From Bacillota bacterium (lineage in GTDB: Bacteria > Bacillota > UBA4882 > UBA8346): a stretch of DNA of 64,000 nt. A model generated the notes under the pieces. It was given only the letters and a program-made list of their open reading frames with translations, was not told the origin of the DNA and searched no databases. This document shows, one piece after another, positions 25,939 to 34,690 of this stretch (within the stretch, counting starts at the first letter, position 1; every line of letters starts with the position of its first letter). The translations under genes and the position numbers were made by a program. The DNA lies in the NCBI GenBank assembly GCA_023400055.1, contig JAEXFN010000001.1, positions 60,113 to 124,112 of the forward strand. Reading direction: 5' to 3'.

Positions 25939-26043
25939 GAGCCTACGAAAGGAAACAGCCGATTCCTAACGCGGCGAAGACCATCCCGAACGCGGACAAA
26001 GCCATTCCTGACAAGGCCAAGACCGTACCCAAATATACCAGCG
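25939..26043. repeat. 21-nt tandem repeat array B (about 5 degenerate units)
   Basis: Units of 21 nt with a consensus like CCATTCCtgACnnGGcnAAG, clearest at 25960-25980, 25981-26001 and 26002-26022, and fading at both ends. It runs almost to the stop codon of the DedA-PAP2 gene. Shorter and more decayed than the other arrays but with the same 21-nt period. Confidence 0.7.
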
Positions 26044-26062
26044 TGGATTCGGAACGATCTCT

Positions 26063-27379
26063 TTATTCGAGCCATTGCCTGTTTTCGAAATTATCCCGGC
26101 CCAATACCCGGAAAACTTCACATAGCAGAATATTGAAGCTTAGCCACACTGCCCCGAATATTAGCCCGGCCAAGACGTCGCTGGGGTATTGAATCTTGAA
26201 GAGGACCTGATTAAGTCCTGTCAGGATGACAATTCCGATGACCGCCGGCGAAACCAAGGCCCGGAGCCAGAAATTCCCGGCGTGTCTCGCCAGCAAAAAT
26301 GCTGAGAATCCATAAACCGCGAGGACCAGCAAGGTCCTTTGACAGGGAAATTGATGGATGATGCTTAGAATCGGATCTTCGTTCAAGCTCAGGTGATCGA
26401 AGATCAGATGCAGAACTTCCCTGAGGATCAATCCGCCTCCGGCGACCGACAGCAAAAAGCCCGCTTCCAGCCAGCGATCCTCTCTTTTGATGAAGATCCA
26501 GAGCAAGGTAAGGCCAACCACGATGAATAATGCCGCGACCGAAGCCAATCCCCCGCAAAGCCGGATGAAAGCCACCCAATGCTCCGTAAAAATTAATTTA
26601 AGCAACGAAAGGGAAACTTCATTGAACTGATTGAATTCGTTGGCCAGAAAAGCCTTGATAAAACGGACCATCAAGTAAGCCAGGCCAGAAAAAAGGGCTA
26701 AAGTCACACTTAGCATTACTTTGGCCCGTTTTAAGGAGTGAAGCGCGCGTACCGTTTTGGCCAAAAAATTGAAAAATGATTCATAAATGGTCGTCCGATA
26801 ATTTTTATAAAAATAAACGATGATGCTCGCTACGATCAAAATCAGACATCCGATGAAAAGATAGCGGCGAATCGGTCCGTGGAATTTCGCCCAGCGCGGC
26901 CCGAATACTTTTCCCAATGAAATGAAGGTAATGGACCATAAAAAAGCGCCCAGGTAGGCATGGCCCATGAATTGACGGAGGCGAATCCGGGAAACGCCCG
27001 CGAAATAGCCGGTAATGTGCCGGAGTCCGGGTATAAAATAGGCGAAGACCAGCACCCAGTTGCCGTATTTGGCGAACCAGCCCGCGACCCGTTCAAGGTT
27101 TTCGGGCCCCAAATGAATATAGGCCCCGTATTTCTCAAAGAAGGGACGGCCCAATTTCGATCCTATCCAGTAGGTTACGGTAATCCCGCATACCGAGCCC
27201 AGTCCGGCGATGAGAATGCTGAGCCCCCAATGCAGTTGGCCCTGGAAAACCAGGAATCCGGAATAGGTCATTAGGAATTCGCCGGGGATCGGCAAAGCGA
27301 TCAATTCTAAAAACAGCCCCGCAAATAAAACAATATATCCGTAATGCCAAAGAAACTGCAAAATAATACTCTTCGGCAA
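26063..27379 (-). CDS. DedA-PAP2 fusion membrane protein with degenerate phosphatase motifs
   Basis: A 438-residue protein. The N-terminal half (about 10-190) is a DedA/VTT domain (LIALPIPGEFLMTYSGFLV, YFIPGLRHITGYFAGVSRI), a family linked to lipid-carrier flipping. The C-terminal half (about 230-430) is PAP2-like, but its catalytic motifs are altered: the usual PSGH reads FPCQR, and the SRxxxxxH motif reads NQVLFKIQYPSD, losing both catalytic histidines. The start is TTG 27379, six nt from GGAGG. DedA-PAP2 fusions are known; this copy is probably inactive as a phosphatase and may only bind lipid. Confidence 0.8.
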   Translation of the reverse strand: MPKSIILQFLWHYGYIVLFAGLFLELIALPIPGEFLMTYSGFLVFQGQLHWGLSILIAGLGSVCGITVTYWIGSKLGRPFFEKYGAYIHLGPENLERVAGWFAKYGNWVLVFAYFIPGLRHITGYFAGVSRIRLRQFMGHAYLGAFLWSITFISLGKVFGPRWAKFHGPIRRYLFIGCLILIVASIIVYFYKNYRTTIYESFFNFLAKTVRALHSLKRAKVMLSVTLALFSGLAYLMVRFIKAFLANEFNQFNEVSLSLLKLIFTEHWVAFIRLCGGLASVAALFIVVGLTLLWIFIKREDRWLEAGFLLSVAGGGLILREVLHLIFDHLSLNEDPILSIIHQFPCQRTLLVLAVYGFSAFLLARHAGNFWLRALVSPAVIGIVILTGLNQVLFKIQYPSDVLAGLIFGAVWLSFNILLCEVFRVLGRDNFENRQWLE

Positions 27380-27680
27380 TTTCTCCCTCCTTAGATACCC
27401 AAGATGCTTGTCGGGACACCCTAGTGTAATTCGGGAGAAATAGCTTTTTTCCTTTAGTAAGGCGTATATAATATATGAAACACTTATATAACCTCCTTGT
27501 TCTATCGGGTCCTTGGTCAGAAAAGCATTAGCATTGGGGGCTTTTCCCTTCCCGATAACGCCATAAATGGGTTTTTCTAATGTTCGGCCGGCGCGCCTCC
27601 TATCATAAAAGGGAACCTGTTTGCAAAGCTCCCCTTTCCGGGCATTTCCTGCGAGCCAACCAGCGATCCGGACGATGCCG
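27380..27680. other. Intergenic region with a possible 9-codon leader
   Basis: No standard gene. On the minus strand a strong SD (AGGAGG, 8-nt spacing) precedes a 9-codon frame, GTG 27483 to TAA 27454 (VFHILYTPY), ahead of the DedA-PAP2 gene. It may be a leader peptide, a remnant of a broken gene or chance. The rest shows no clear promoter or terminator. Confidence 0.35.
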
Positions 27681-29888
27681 CTAGGCCTCGACGGCCCGCA
27701 GGCGCCAATAACAGCTCTGAAAGTCCCCGGCCAGCAACAGCTGCTCCGGGATGCTCAGCCCCGCATCCATCAGTTCATCGCCGCCGGCGATCAGCCCATC
27801 GCCATCTACCCGGTAATTGAAGGCCGGGTTGAGCCCTTTCAAGCGCAGCCGCTCCAGGCGCGGATTCGGCCCAGCCAGAATCTTGCAGTAGACGACAAAC
27901 ACATCCCGCTGATCCGCGGTCACGAAGAGCCAGGCCGCCCGGTCCGTTCCGAACGGGCTCAGCAAGCGGTAAAAATCGCCGAACTGGACGATGGTCCGGA
28001 CTTCCTTGTAAAGGGCGACTTGAGCGGCGACCGTTTCCCGCTCGGCATCGTTCAAGCGGGTCAGATCGAGCTCGAAACCGAAGTTGCCGGACATCGCCAC
28101 CAGCCCCCGCGTCTCCAGCGGAGTCACCCGCCCCAGTTGATGGTTAGGCACGGCCGAGACGTGCGCGCCCATGGTAACCGGCGGATAAATCAGGCTGGTG
28201 CCGTACTGAATCTTCAGCCGCTCGATCGCGTCCGTGTCGTCACTGGTCCAGGTCTGCGGCATGTAATACAGCATGCCGGGATCGAAACGGCCGCCCCCGC
28301 CGGAGCAGCTTTCGAACAGTATCTGCGGGAACGCCGCGGTGATCTCCTCCAAAACGCGGTAAAGACCGAGCATATAGCGGTGGGCGGTCTCCCGCTGCCG
28401 TTCCGGCGGCAGCGCCGCCGAGCCGATCTCGGTCATGTGCCGGTTCATATCCCATTTCACATAGGCGATGGGCGCGCTCCGCAGAATATCCGAGACCATA
28501 CTGATGATGGCCTGGCAGACCTCGGGCCGCGACAGATCCAGGATCAACTGGTTCCGCCCTTGCGAGCGGCTGCGGTTCGGCACATGCAGGCACCAGTCGG
28601 GATGCTTCCGGTAGAGTTCGCTGTCGGGCGAGACCATCTCCGGCTCAAACCACAATCCGAACTTCAGTCCCAGCCGTTCCACGCGCCGGGCCAGGTCGTC
28701 CAGGCCGGCCGGGAGTTTGGCCCGGTTGACAAACCAATCCCCCAGCGACGAACGGTCGTCATCGCGTCGGCCGAACCAGCCGTCATCCAGCACGAAGAGC
28801 TCGATGCCGAGCTCCGCGGCGGTCCGGGCGATCCTTTCGATGGCGACGGCGTCGAAATCGAAATAGGTGGCTTCCCAATTGTTGATCAGGATCGGCCGGA
28901 CCCGATCGCGGTAGGCGCCACGGCAAAGCCGGGTCCGATAAAGCCGGTGGAAGGTCCGCGACATCCCGCCCAACCCTTCCGGCGAATAAACGAGGACCGC
29001 CTCGGGCGTCTGGAAGGACTGCCCCGGTTCCAGAAGCCACGCAAAGTCGAAAGGATTGATCCCCAACGTCACCCGGATCGTACCATAGGGATCGACCTCG
29101 GCCTGGGCCAGGAAGTTGCCGCTGTACACCAGGTTGAAGCCGAAGACTTCGCCGTGATCCTCGGTGGCGTCCCGGCGCAGCAGAGCCAGGAAGGGATTAT
29201 GCTGATGACTGCTGGCGCCGCGCCGGCTGGCGACGCTCTGGATGCCGGCCGCCAAGGGCCGCCGCTCGGGATGGCGTTCCCTGGCCCAGGCGCCGGGCAG
29301 CCCCAAAAGGTCGAACTCGTCGTCCGGGAAATCCACGCTCACGCTCAACGCGCGCAGCAGCTTCAGGCTGTAAGGCCCTTCATTGCGGAAATGAACCGAA
29401 CGGGTGAGCACGTTCATCTTTTCGTAAATGGTATAGGAGAGCAGCACTTGCAGGCCGGTCAACGCGTCTTGTAATTCGATCGCCAGGGTGCTGGCCTCCG
29501 CGGCGGTTTCGACATAGGTCGCCGGCAAGCCGGACAGCCCCGGCTTGCCCGCCAGGATCCGGTAGTCCCGCACCCGCAGATCGCTGACGGTCGAGCCGTT
29601 CTCCAGCTGAATTTGGAAGGCCGGCTCCCGGAAATCACTGTTGCCGTAAGCCGGGTATTCCTGGGCCAGCGTGTCCAGGGAGAAAGCCGGATCCGCGGGA
29701 TCCGGGGTAACCGAAAACGGCCGGCCGTGCTGTTGCATAATCGGGTTCAGCTCCGGGTGAACCGCCCGGAGCCGCTTCCCCCAATAAACATGCGCCAGAT
29801 AGCCCGACTTGGCGATCTGCATCCCATAACTCATTCCGTCGGACTGCAAATGAAACAGCCGCTGCGCTTCATGATAAATGATTCCCAT
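27681..29888 (-). CDS. Alpha-galactosidase, glycoside hydrolase family 36
   Basis: A 735-residue GH36 enzyme releasing terminal alpha-galactose from oligosaccharides such as melibiose, raffinose and stachyose. After the N-terminal beta-sandwich, the barrel shows FVLDDGWFGRRDDD (about 366-378), the nucleophile Asp480 in YVKWDMNRH and the acid/base Asp near 550 in WTSDDTD; ESCSGGGGRFDPGML is also signature-like. No signal peptide is seen, so it acts on imported sugar. ATG 29888 has GGAG upstream. It ends an operon whose permeases and binding protein presumably import alpha-galactosides. Confidence 0.95.
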   Translation of the reverse strand: MGIIYHEAQRLFHLQSDGMSYGMQIAKSGYLAHVYWGKRLRAVHPELNPIMQQHGRPFSVTPDPADPAFSLDTLAQEYPAYGNSDFREPAFQIQLENGSTVSDLRVRDYRILAGKPGLSGLPATYVETAAEASTLAIELQDALTGLQVLLSYTIYEKMNVLTRSVHFRNEGPYSLKLLRALSVSVDFPDDEFDLLGLPGAWARERHPERRPLAAGIQSVASRRGASSHQHNPFLALLRRDATEDHGEVFGFNLVYSGNFLAQAEVDPYGTIRVTLGINPFDFAWLLEPGQSFQTPEAVLVYSPEGLGGMSRTFHRLYRTRLCRGAYRDRVRPILINNWEATYFDFDAVAIERIARTAAELGIELFVLDDGWFGRRDDDRSSLGDWFVNRAKLPAGLDDLARRVERLGLKFGLWFEPEMVSPDSELYRKHPDWCLHVPNRSRSQGRNQLILDLSRPEVCQAIISMVSDILRSAPIAYVKWDMNRHMTEIGSAALPPERQRETAHRYMLGLYRVLEEITAAFPQILFESCSGGGGRFDPGMLYYMPQTWTSDDTDAIERLKIQYGTSLIYPPVTMGAHVSAVPNHQLGRVTPLETRGLVAMSGNFGFELDLTRLNDAERETVAAQVALYKEVRTIVQFGDFYRLLSPFGTDRAAWLFVTADQRDVFVVYCKILAGPNPRLERLRLKGLNPAFNYRVDGDGLIAGGDELMDAGLSIPEQLLLAGDFQSCYWRLRAVEA

Positions 29889-29959
29889 CGTGACGCTCCG
29901 TTCTCAGTAAATAATTATCGTTATAACAATCTTATGCCATCAGTGCGTCCAATTCAACT

Positions 29960-30796
29960 TCAACGATTGACGCCGGAAAACTGGATTCCTTTGATGAACA
30001 ATTTTTGAGCCAGCGTCAGAATGATTAGCATCGGGATAATGGCAATCATTACCGCCGCCATCAGCGCATTCCACTGGATGTTGCGGTACAGCCGGAAATC
30101 GGATAATCCCACCGCCAGCACCTTCAGGGCCGGATTTTGGGTGACCACCAACGGCCAGATGAAACTGTTCCACTGGGACACCAGGGTCATCACCCCCAGC
30201 GTGGCCAGGGTCGGTTTGCTCAACGGCAGCATAATGCTCCACCAGGTCCGCAGATACCCCGCCCCGTCGATGGTGGCCGATTCCGCCAGATCGCGGGGGA
30301 TCGTCAGATAATACTGGCGCATCAGGAAGGTGCCAAAGGCATTCCCGAAGATAAACGGGATAATCAGAGCGAAAAAAGAGTTGGACAGATTTAGCTTTAA
30401 GACTACATAGTAGGCCGGGATCAGGGTCACTGCCCCCGGAACCATCATTGTTCCCAGGTAAAAATAGAAAATGAAATCCCGCCCCGGGAAGCGCAGCCGG
30501 GCGAAGGAATAGCCGGCCATGGCGCAGGAGAACAGCGTCCCCAAGGTGACGATGCCCGCCACCACCACGGTATTGAAAAGATACTGGCGGATGTTAAAGG
30601 TGGACCAGGCCGTGCCGTAACTGTCCCAAACCACCTTTTTAGGAAACAGGTTATATCCCGCGAAAACTTCGGCGGATTGCTTGAGCGAGGTGGATAGCTG
30701 CCATAATAACGGAAACAGATAGACAAAGAGAATCGCGCTGATGATCAGGTAAAGCAGGAATTGCCTTAACCAGTGCTGCTGGCGTGAAGAACGCAC
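29960..30796 (-). CDS. Carbohydrate ABC transporter permease (MalG type)
   Basis: A 278-residue permease with six membrane segments (FLLYLIISAILFVYLFPLLW first) and an EAA loop (RDLAESATIDGAGYLRTWW). The start is GTG 30796, seven nt from GGGGGGAG. It lies 21 bp after its partner permease and 71 bp before the alpha-galactosidase gene. Substrate inferred as alpha-galactosides. No ATPase is encoded in this locus. Confidence 0.92.
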   Translation of the reverse strand: MRSSRQQHWLRQFLLYLIISAILFVYLFPLLWQLSTSLKQSAEVFAGYNLFPKKVVWDSYGTAWSTFNIRQYLFNTVVVAGIVTLGTLFSCAMAGYSFARLRFPGRDFIFYFYLGTMMVPGAVTLIPAYYVVLKLNLSNSFFALIIPFIFGNAFGTFLMRQYYLTIPRDLAESATIDGAGYLRTWWSIMLPLSKPTLATLGVMTLVSQWNSFIWPLVVTQNPALKVLAVGLSDFRLYRNIQWNALMAAVMIAIIPMLIILTLAQKLFIKGIQFSGVNR

Positions 30797-30817
30797 GGAT
30801 CGTCTCCCCCCTTGACT

Positions 30818-31744
30818 TTAGGATACATCATAGTTAACCCGCGAGCCGAGATATTTAAAGACAATAAAGGTCGCAATCATGATCAAGATGAATTGAATGA
30901 CCCCCATCGAGCAGGCCTGGCCCATCTGCAGGAAAGAAAAGCCCTTCTGGTACAGATACAGGTTGAAAACCCGGGCCGCGTTGCCCGGCCCGCCATTGGT
31001 CATGGTGATCGGCAGATCAAAAATCTGCAGGGTATTGATCATGTTGACCACCAGGTCATAGAAGAAGATCGGGCTGATCACCGGGATGGTGATCTTCCAG
31101 AAGCGGGTCCAGTTGCTGGCGCCGTCCACCAAGGCCGCCTCGTACAGCTCCGGCGGCACGATCTGCAAGGCGGCCAATAACAGGATAATGTGCCAGCCGA
31201 GGTACTCCCAGACATTGACGGTCAGGATCGAGAACAGGGCCAGATCCTGCGAGGTCAGCCAGCCCACTCTCCCCAAACCCCAGGACATCAACACATGGTT
31301 CAGATAACCGAATTCGAAATTATAGATCCAGGTCCAGGACAGCCCGATGGCCACCGGCATGCAGATCCAGGGCATGATAAAGAGCGTCCGGAAGAGATTC
31401 AACGCCCGCAATTTCCGGTTGAGCAGCACCGCCACCAGCAGTGCCAGAAAGCTTTGCAGCGGCACATTGACGATCGTAAACAGCAGCGTCTTTTTCAATG
31501 ACAACCAGAAGATCGGATCCCGAAACAACATTTGATAATTTAAAAAGCCGACCCATTTCGGAACGGTAATCAGATCCCAATTGGTAAATCCGATCAAAAC
31601 CGTGGCGACAATCGGCGCCAACATAAAGATGAGGAAACCCAACAGGTTGGGCAGGATCATCAAGTAACCGGCCAGCCACTCCCGCCATTGGTGCCAGGCC
31701 AACGGATCCCGCTGCCGCCCGGCTTGAACCATCGCCGTCTTCAT
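30818..31744 (-). CDS. Carbohydrate ABC transporter permease (MalF type)
   Basis: A 308-residue permease. After a hydrophilic N-terminus, six membrane segments start at GYLMILPNLLGFLIFMLAPI (about 26-45); the EAA loop is ELYEAALVDGASNWTRFWKI. I place the start at ATG 31744, five nt from AGGAGG, because the longer open frame (to 31954) includes the end of the upstream binding-protein gene in another frame. Partner of the MalG-type permease downstream. Confidence 0.92.
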   Translation of the reverse strand: MKTAMVQAGRQRDPLAWHQWREWLAGYLMILPNLLGFLIFMLAPIVATVLIGFTNWDLITVPKWVGFLNYQMLFRDPIFWLSLKKTLLFTIVNVPLQSFLALLVAVLLNRKLRALNLFRTLFIMPWICMPVAIGLSWTWIYNFEFGYLNHVLMSWGLGRVGWLTSQDLALFSILTVNVWEYLGWHIILLLAALQIVPPELYEAALVDGASNWTRFWKITIPVISPIFFYDLVVNMINTLQIFDLPITMTNGGPGNAARVFNLYLYQKGFSFLQMGQACSMGVIQFILIMIATFIVFKYLGSRVNYDVS

Positions 31745-31826
31745 GAAAACCTCCTGTGCATCAATCTCGAATAAGAGGCGGGGAAGAACGTTCCGCGCGT
31801 CCTTTCCCCGCCCCGGACCGGTCCGG

Positions 31827-33140
31827 TCACGGTTTGAGCAACGGCTGCACCTGCGCCTTGATGTTTTGAACCGCTTCCCTGGCCGTCTCAGAGCCGGAGA
31901 AAGCGGTATCCAATTCCCGCCCGATGATATCGAAGATCGGATTCCAGTTGACATGCATCGGCCAGAGTCCGGTCTTGGCGGTCTCGTCGATGAAATATTG
32001 GATGTGGGCCGGACCTTTGCTCTTGGTGGCCTCCAGGTAGACCGGCATCAGTTTGGCGATGGCCGGGAAGACCACTCCGTGCTGGGAAACGATCTTCTGC
32101 GATTCGTAGCCGTCCATCCATTTCACCAGCCGCCAGGCTTCCTTCAGATGTTTGGTCTTGGCATAGATATTGTGCGCCAGACCGTTGAAGCAGCTGTATC
32201 GGCCGGCCGGTCCCTTGGGCAGCAAGGCGACGTCCCAGTTGAACTTCAAGTTGCTCCGGGCCGCCGACAACATCCAGGAACCTTCCGGGACCATCGCGAT
32301 CTTTTGTGCGCTGAACAATTCCCAGGCGTTGGCCGAAGTCTGGGTAGCGAAATTCGCCGGCGCGACGCCGTATTTGCTGACCAGATCGCCCCAGAATTGC
32401 AGCGTTTCCACGGCTTTGGGCTCATCCAGCACAAACTTGTCGCCATAGGGCTTATTCAGCACGCCCGTGCCGCCGTTCATCCAGACGAAATTCAACCAGC
32501 CGCCTTGCATATTGCTGCCGGCCACTTCGCCGAAACCGTATTGGACCACTTTGTTTTTGTCAAAACCCTTCTCGGTGGCGTTCTTGCCATTGGCATCGAC
32601 GGTCAGCTTCTGCAGGACCTGCAGGAACTCCCCGCCGTCCTTGGGATTCCAGGACCAATCCTCGCCGGGATAGGGAACATGGGCCTTGTCCAGCAGGTTC
32701 TTATTATAGAAGATGGCGATGGTATCCCAGTCCTTGGGGATGCCATATTGTTTGCCCTTGTAATTCCAGTTAGCGACGAGCGATTTGTAATAGAGGCTCA
32801 GATCGATTTTGTCCTTCCTAATCAGCGGGGTCAGATCGGCCAGGGCGCCTTTGGTAATCAGGCCCGAGAAGTAAGCCAGGTGCCCCCAGAAAACATCCGG
32901 CAGTGTGCCCGAGGCGACGCCGGTGGTGATCTTGGTCCAATAATCGTTCCATTCGGTCAGTTCCACTTTGACGTCGATATCGGGATTCTGTTTCATAAAC
33001 TCTTTGATCGAGGCTTCCATCGCCGCTTTCTGGTTGGTATCCCACAGCGCGTAACGCAAGGTCACCTTCGGCGCAGCCAGAACCGATACACAGGATAAAA
33101 TCAGTACCAGAATGAATGCCACCCACACGAACCTTCTCAA
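31827..33140 (-). CDS. Sugar ABC transporter extracytoplasmic binding protein
   Basis: A 437-residue family 1 solute-binding protein with a signal peptide (FVWVAFILVLILSCVSVLAA, about 4-23). Typical elements include MKQNPDIDVKVELTEWNDYW and the domain-hinge region near YGIPKDWDTIAIFYNK. The start is TTG 33140, eight nt from GGAGG. It immediately precedes the two permease genes and is the obvious uptake receptor of the alpha-galactoside system. A cysteine occurs in the hydrophobic core, but it is not in a convincing lipobox. Confidence 0.9.
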   Translation of the reverse strand: MRRFVWVAFILVLILSCVSVLAAPKVTLRYALWDTNQKAAMEASIKEFMKQNPDIDVKVELTEWNDYWTKITTGVASGTLPDVFWGHLAYFSGLITKGALADLTPLIRKDKIDLSLYYKSLVANWNYKGKQYGIPKDWDTIAIFYNKNLLDKAHVPYPGEDWSWNPKDGGEFLQVLQKLTVDANGKNATEKGFDKNKVVQYGFGEVAGSNMQGGWLNFVWMNGGTGVLNKPYGDKFVLDEPKAVETLQFWGDLVSKYGVAPANFATQTSANAWELFSAQKIAMVPEGSWMLSAARSNLKFNWDVALLPKGPAGRYSCFNGLAHNIYAKTKHLKEAWRLVKWMDGYESQKIVSQHGVVFPAIAKLMPVYLEATKSKGPAHIQYFIDETAKTGLWPMHVNWNPIFDIIGRELDTAFSGSETAREAVQNIKAQVQPLLKP

Positions 33141-33368
33141 GTCGTACCCCTCCTCTTTTCATGGGCTCCCGATACCGCCAGCCTAACCAGAGCCGCCCGA
33201 GAGCCGCTTAACTATTTTGTAACATAACCGCCGACCGGGCGCCATTTGCTAAAATTACGAATTGGTCGATGCGATACGGATATTTCCGGTCCCGCGGCCG
33301 CGTCGGCACCCGGATGGTGGAAGAAATTCCGGGGCGGGTGTAAAATATTCCGCCGCCATTCAAAGCGA

Positions 33369-34646
33369 CTACCGATTTTTCTGGTAATAGCCGTTCAAGC
33401 GCATGATCCCTTCCACTTGCTGGTCGAGCGAGCCGAGGGTAATTTTCAGGTCGGCTCCGGTCAAAATATCGTTCAAGGCCGAGCCGATCAGCGCGTTCAC
33501 CTGAGTGCTCTCCGGGAGCGCCGGTTGGGCGCGGGCCACAGTCAACAAGCGGGTGGCGATGGCGAACGGCGTGTGGGCCTCGGGCCCGGCATAGCGCTGA
33601 TTGATCTCCGGCAGCGGCGTAGGGGCGATCCCCAACCGCGCCACTTCCTCCAGCGCCGGCCGGCCGATCATGATCTCGCAGAACTTCTTGGCGGCCAGAA
33701 TATGCTTGCTCCGGCTAGGGACGATGGCGCCCCAGGCTTCCACCGGCGGGACCGCCCGGCCCAGATCGCCGGCGGGCAACGGCGCATACCCGACCTCCCG
33801 GGCCACCCGGCTCTTCTCGTAGTTGTCGAGAATATTAGAAGCTCCGGACCAGAGGATCATCGCCGCCAGGTGCCCGCCGGCGAAGAAATTGACCGCCTCC
33901 TCGGTTTGCCAGGTGGCGACCGCCGGAGGAGCGCATTCTTGCAGCGTCTGGTTGTAGATCCGGGTGGCCGCCTGCGCCTGGCGGCTGTTCAGGGTAGGCC
34001 GCCACTGGGAGTCGAAATAATCGCCCCCGTTCGACCAGAGAAAATAACTCCAGGCCGTGGCGGCGCTCTCCTGCGGGTTGGCCGGGAAGGCCATCCCGAA
34101 ATATCCTGCGGTGGTCAGCTTTTTGCCGTTCTGATACATTTGCTGGAGGGTGTGCGGCGGGGTCAGCTGGGCGCGCTGATAGAGGTCGCGCCGGTAGATG
34201 AAGATGGGGGTATCGACCAGGTAAGGCAGGCAATAAAACTTGCCGTTCACGGCCAGGCTCTGTTGCAGCGGCCGGTAGAGCGCCGCCGGCTTCAAGCCGA
34301 CCCGCTGTACCACGTCGTTGAGCGGCAACACCCTGCCGCTGTTCACAAAATGGTTCAACCGGGCGCAAGTGCCCAGGATCACGTCGTATTCGCCGGTGTC
34401 GTTGATAATCGCCATGCGGGCCTTGGCCCAATAGGTGTCCCAGTAATAAAAGTTCTTTTCGATCTTGATATGGTATGGGGCCAGCCTCTTCTCCCAAAGA
34501 TCGACCAGGCTTTCATGGACCCCCACCACTCCCAGCAAGTGAATGGTTTCGCCCTGTTCGCCGACGGGCGTGAGGTTGTTCGCCTCAAAACATCCGGCCG
34601 CCACGCAGCACAGGCCGATCAACAAAGCGATCTTCAGCAGGCGCAT
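33369..34646 (-). CDS. Second extracytoplasmic solute-binding lipoprotein, linked to YesN/YesM
   Basis: A 425-residue family 1 binding-protein homologue with a lipoprotein signal (LLKIALLIGLCCVAAGCFEANN; lipobox VAAGC with Cys near 19). It is unlike the first binding protein in this locus. It lies 44 bp after yesN and before a 228-bp gap, so it belongs to the regulator transcript. A lipoprotein binding protein encoded with a LytS/YesM-type kinase may act as a substrate sensor, as in XylFII-LytS systems; that is inference. Simple uptake with the shared permeases is the alternative. ATG 34646 follows GGAGG. Confidence 0.8.
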   Translation of the reverse strand: MRLLKIALLIGLCCVAAGCFEANNLTPVGEQGETIHLLGVVGVHESLVDLWEKRLAPYHIKIEKNFYYWDTYWAKARMAIINDTGEYDVILGTCARLNHFVNSGRVLPLNDVVQRVGLKPAALYRPLQQSLAVNGKFYCLPYLVDTPIFIYRRDLYQRAQLTPPHTLQQMYQNGKKLTTAGYFGMAFPANPQESAATAWSYFLWSNGGDYFDSQWRPTLNSRQAQAATRIYNQTLQECAPPAVATWQTEEAVNFFAGGHLAAMILWSGASNILDNYEKSRVAREVGYAPLPAGDLGRAVPPVEAWGAIVPSRSKHILAAKKFCEIMIGRPALEEVARLGIAPTPLPEINQRYAGPEAHTPFAIATRLLTVARAQPALPESTQVNALIGSALNDILTGADLKITLGSLDQQVEGIMRLNGYYQKNR

Positions 34647-34690
34647 GTTTCCTCCATCCCGGCACACCGTAATCCCCGTTCCCGGCTTGG

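Noticed and set aside
27621..29474. 617-codon plus-strand open frame
   Set aside because: It is antisense to the alpha-galactosidase gene, whose catalytic motifs are intact; long antisense frames are expected at this GC content.
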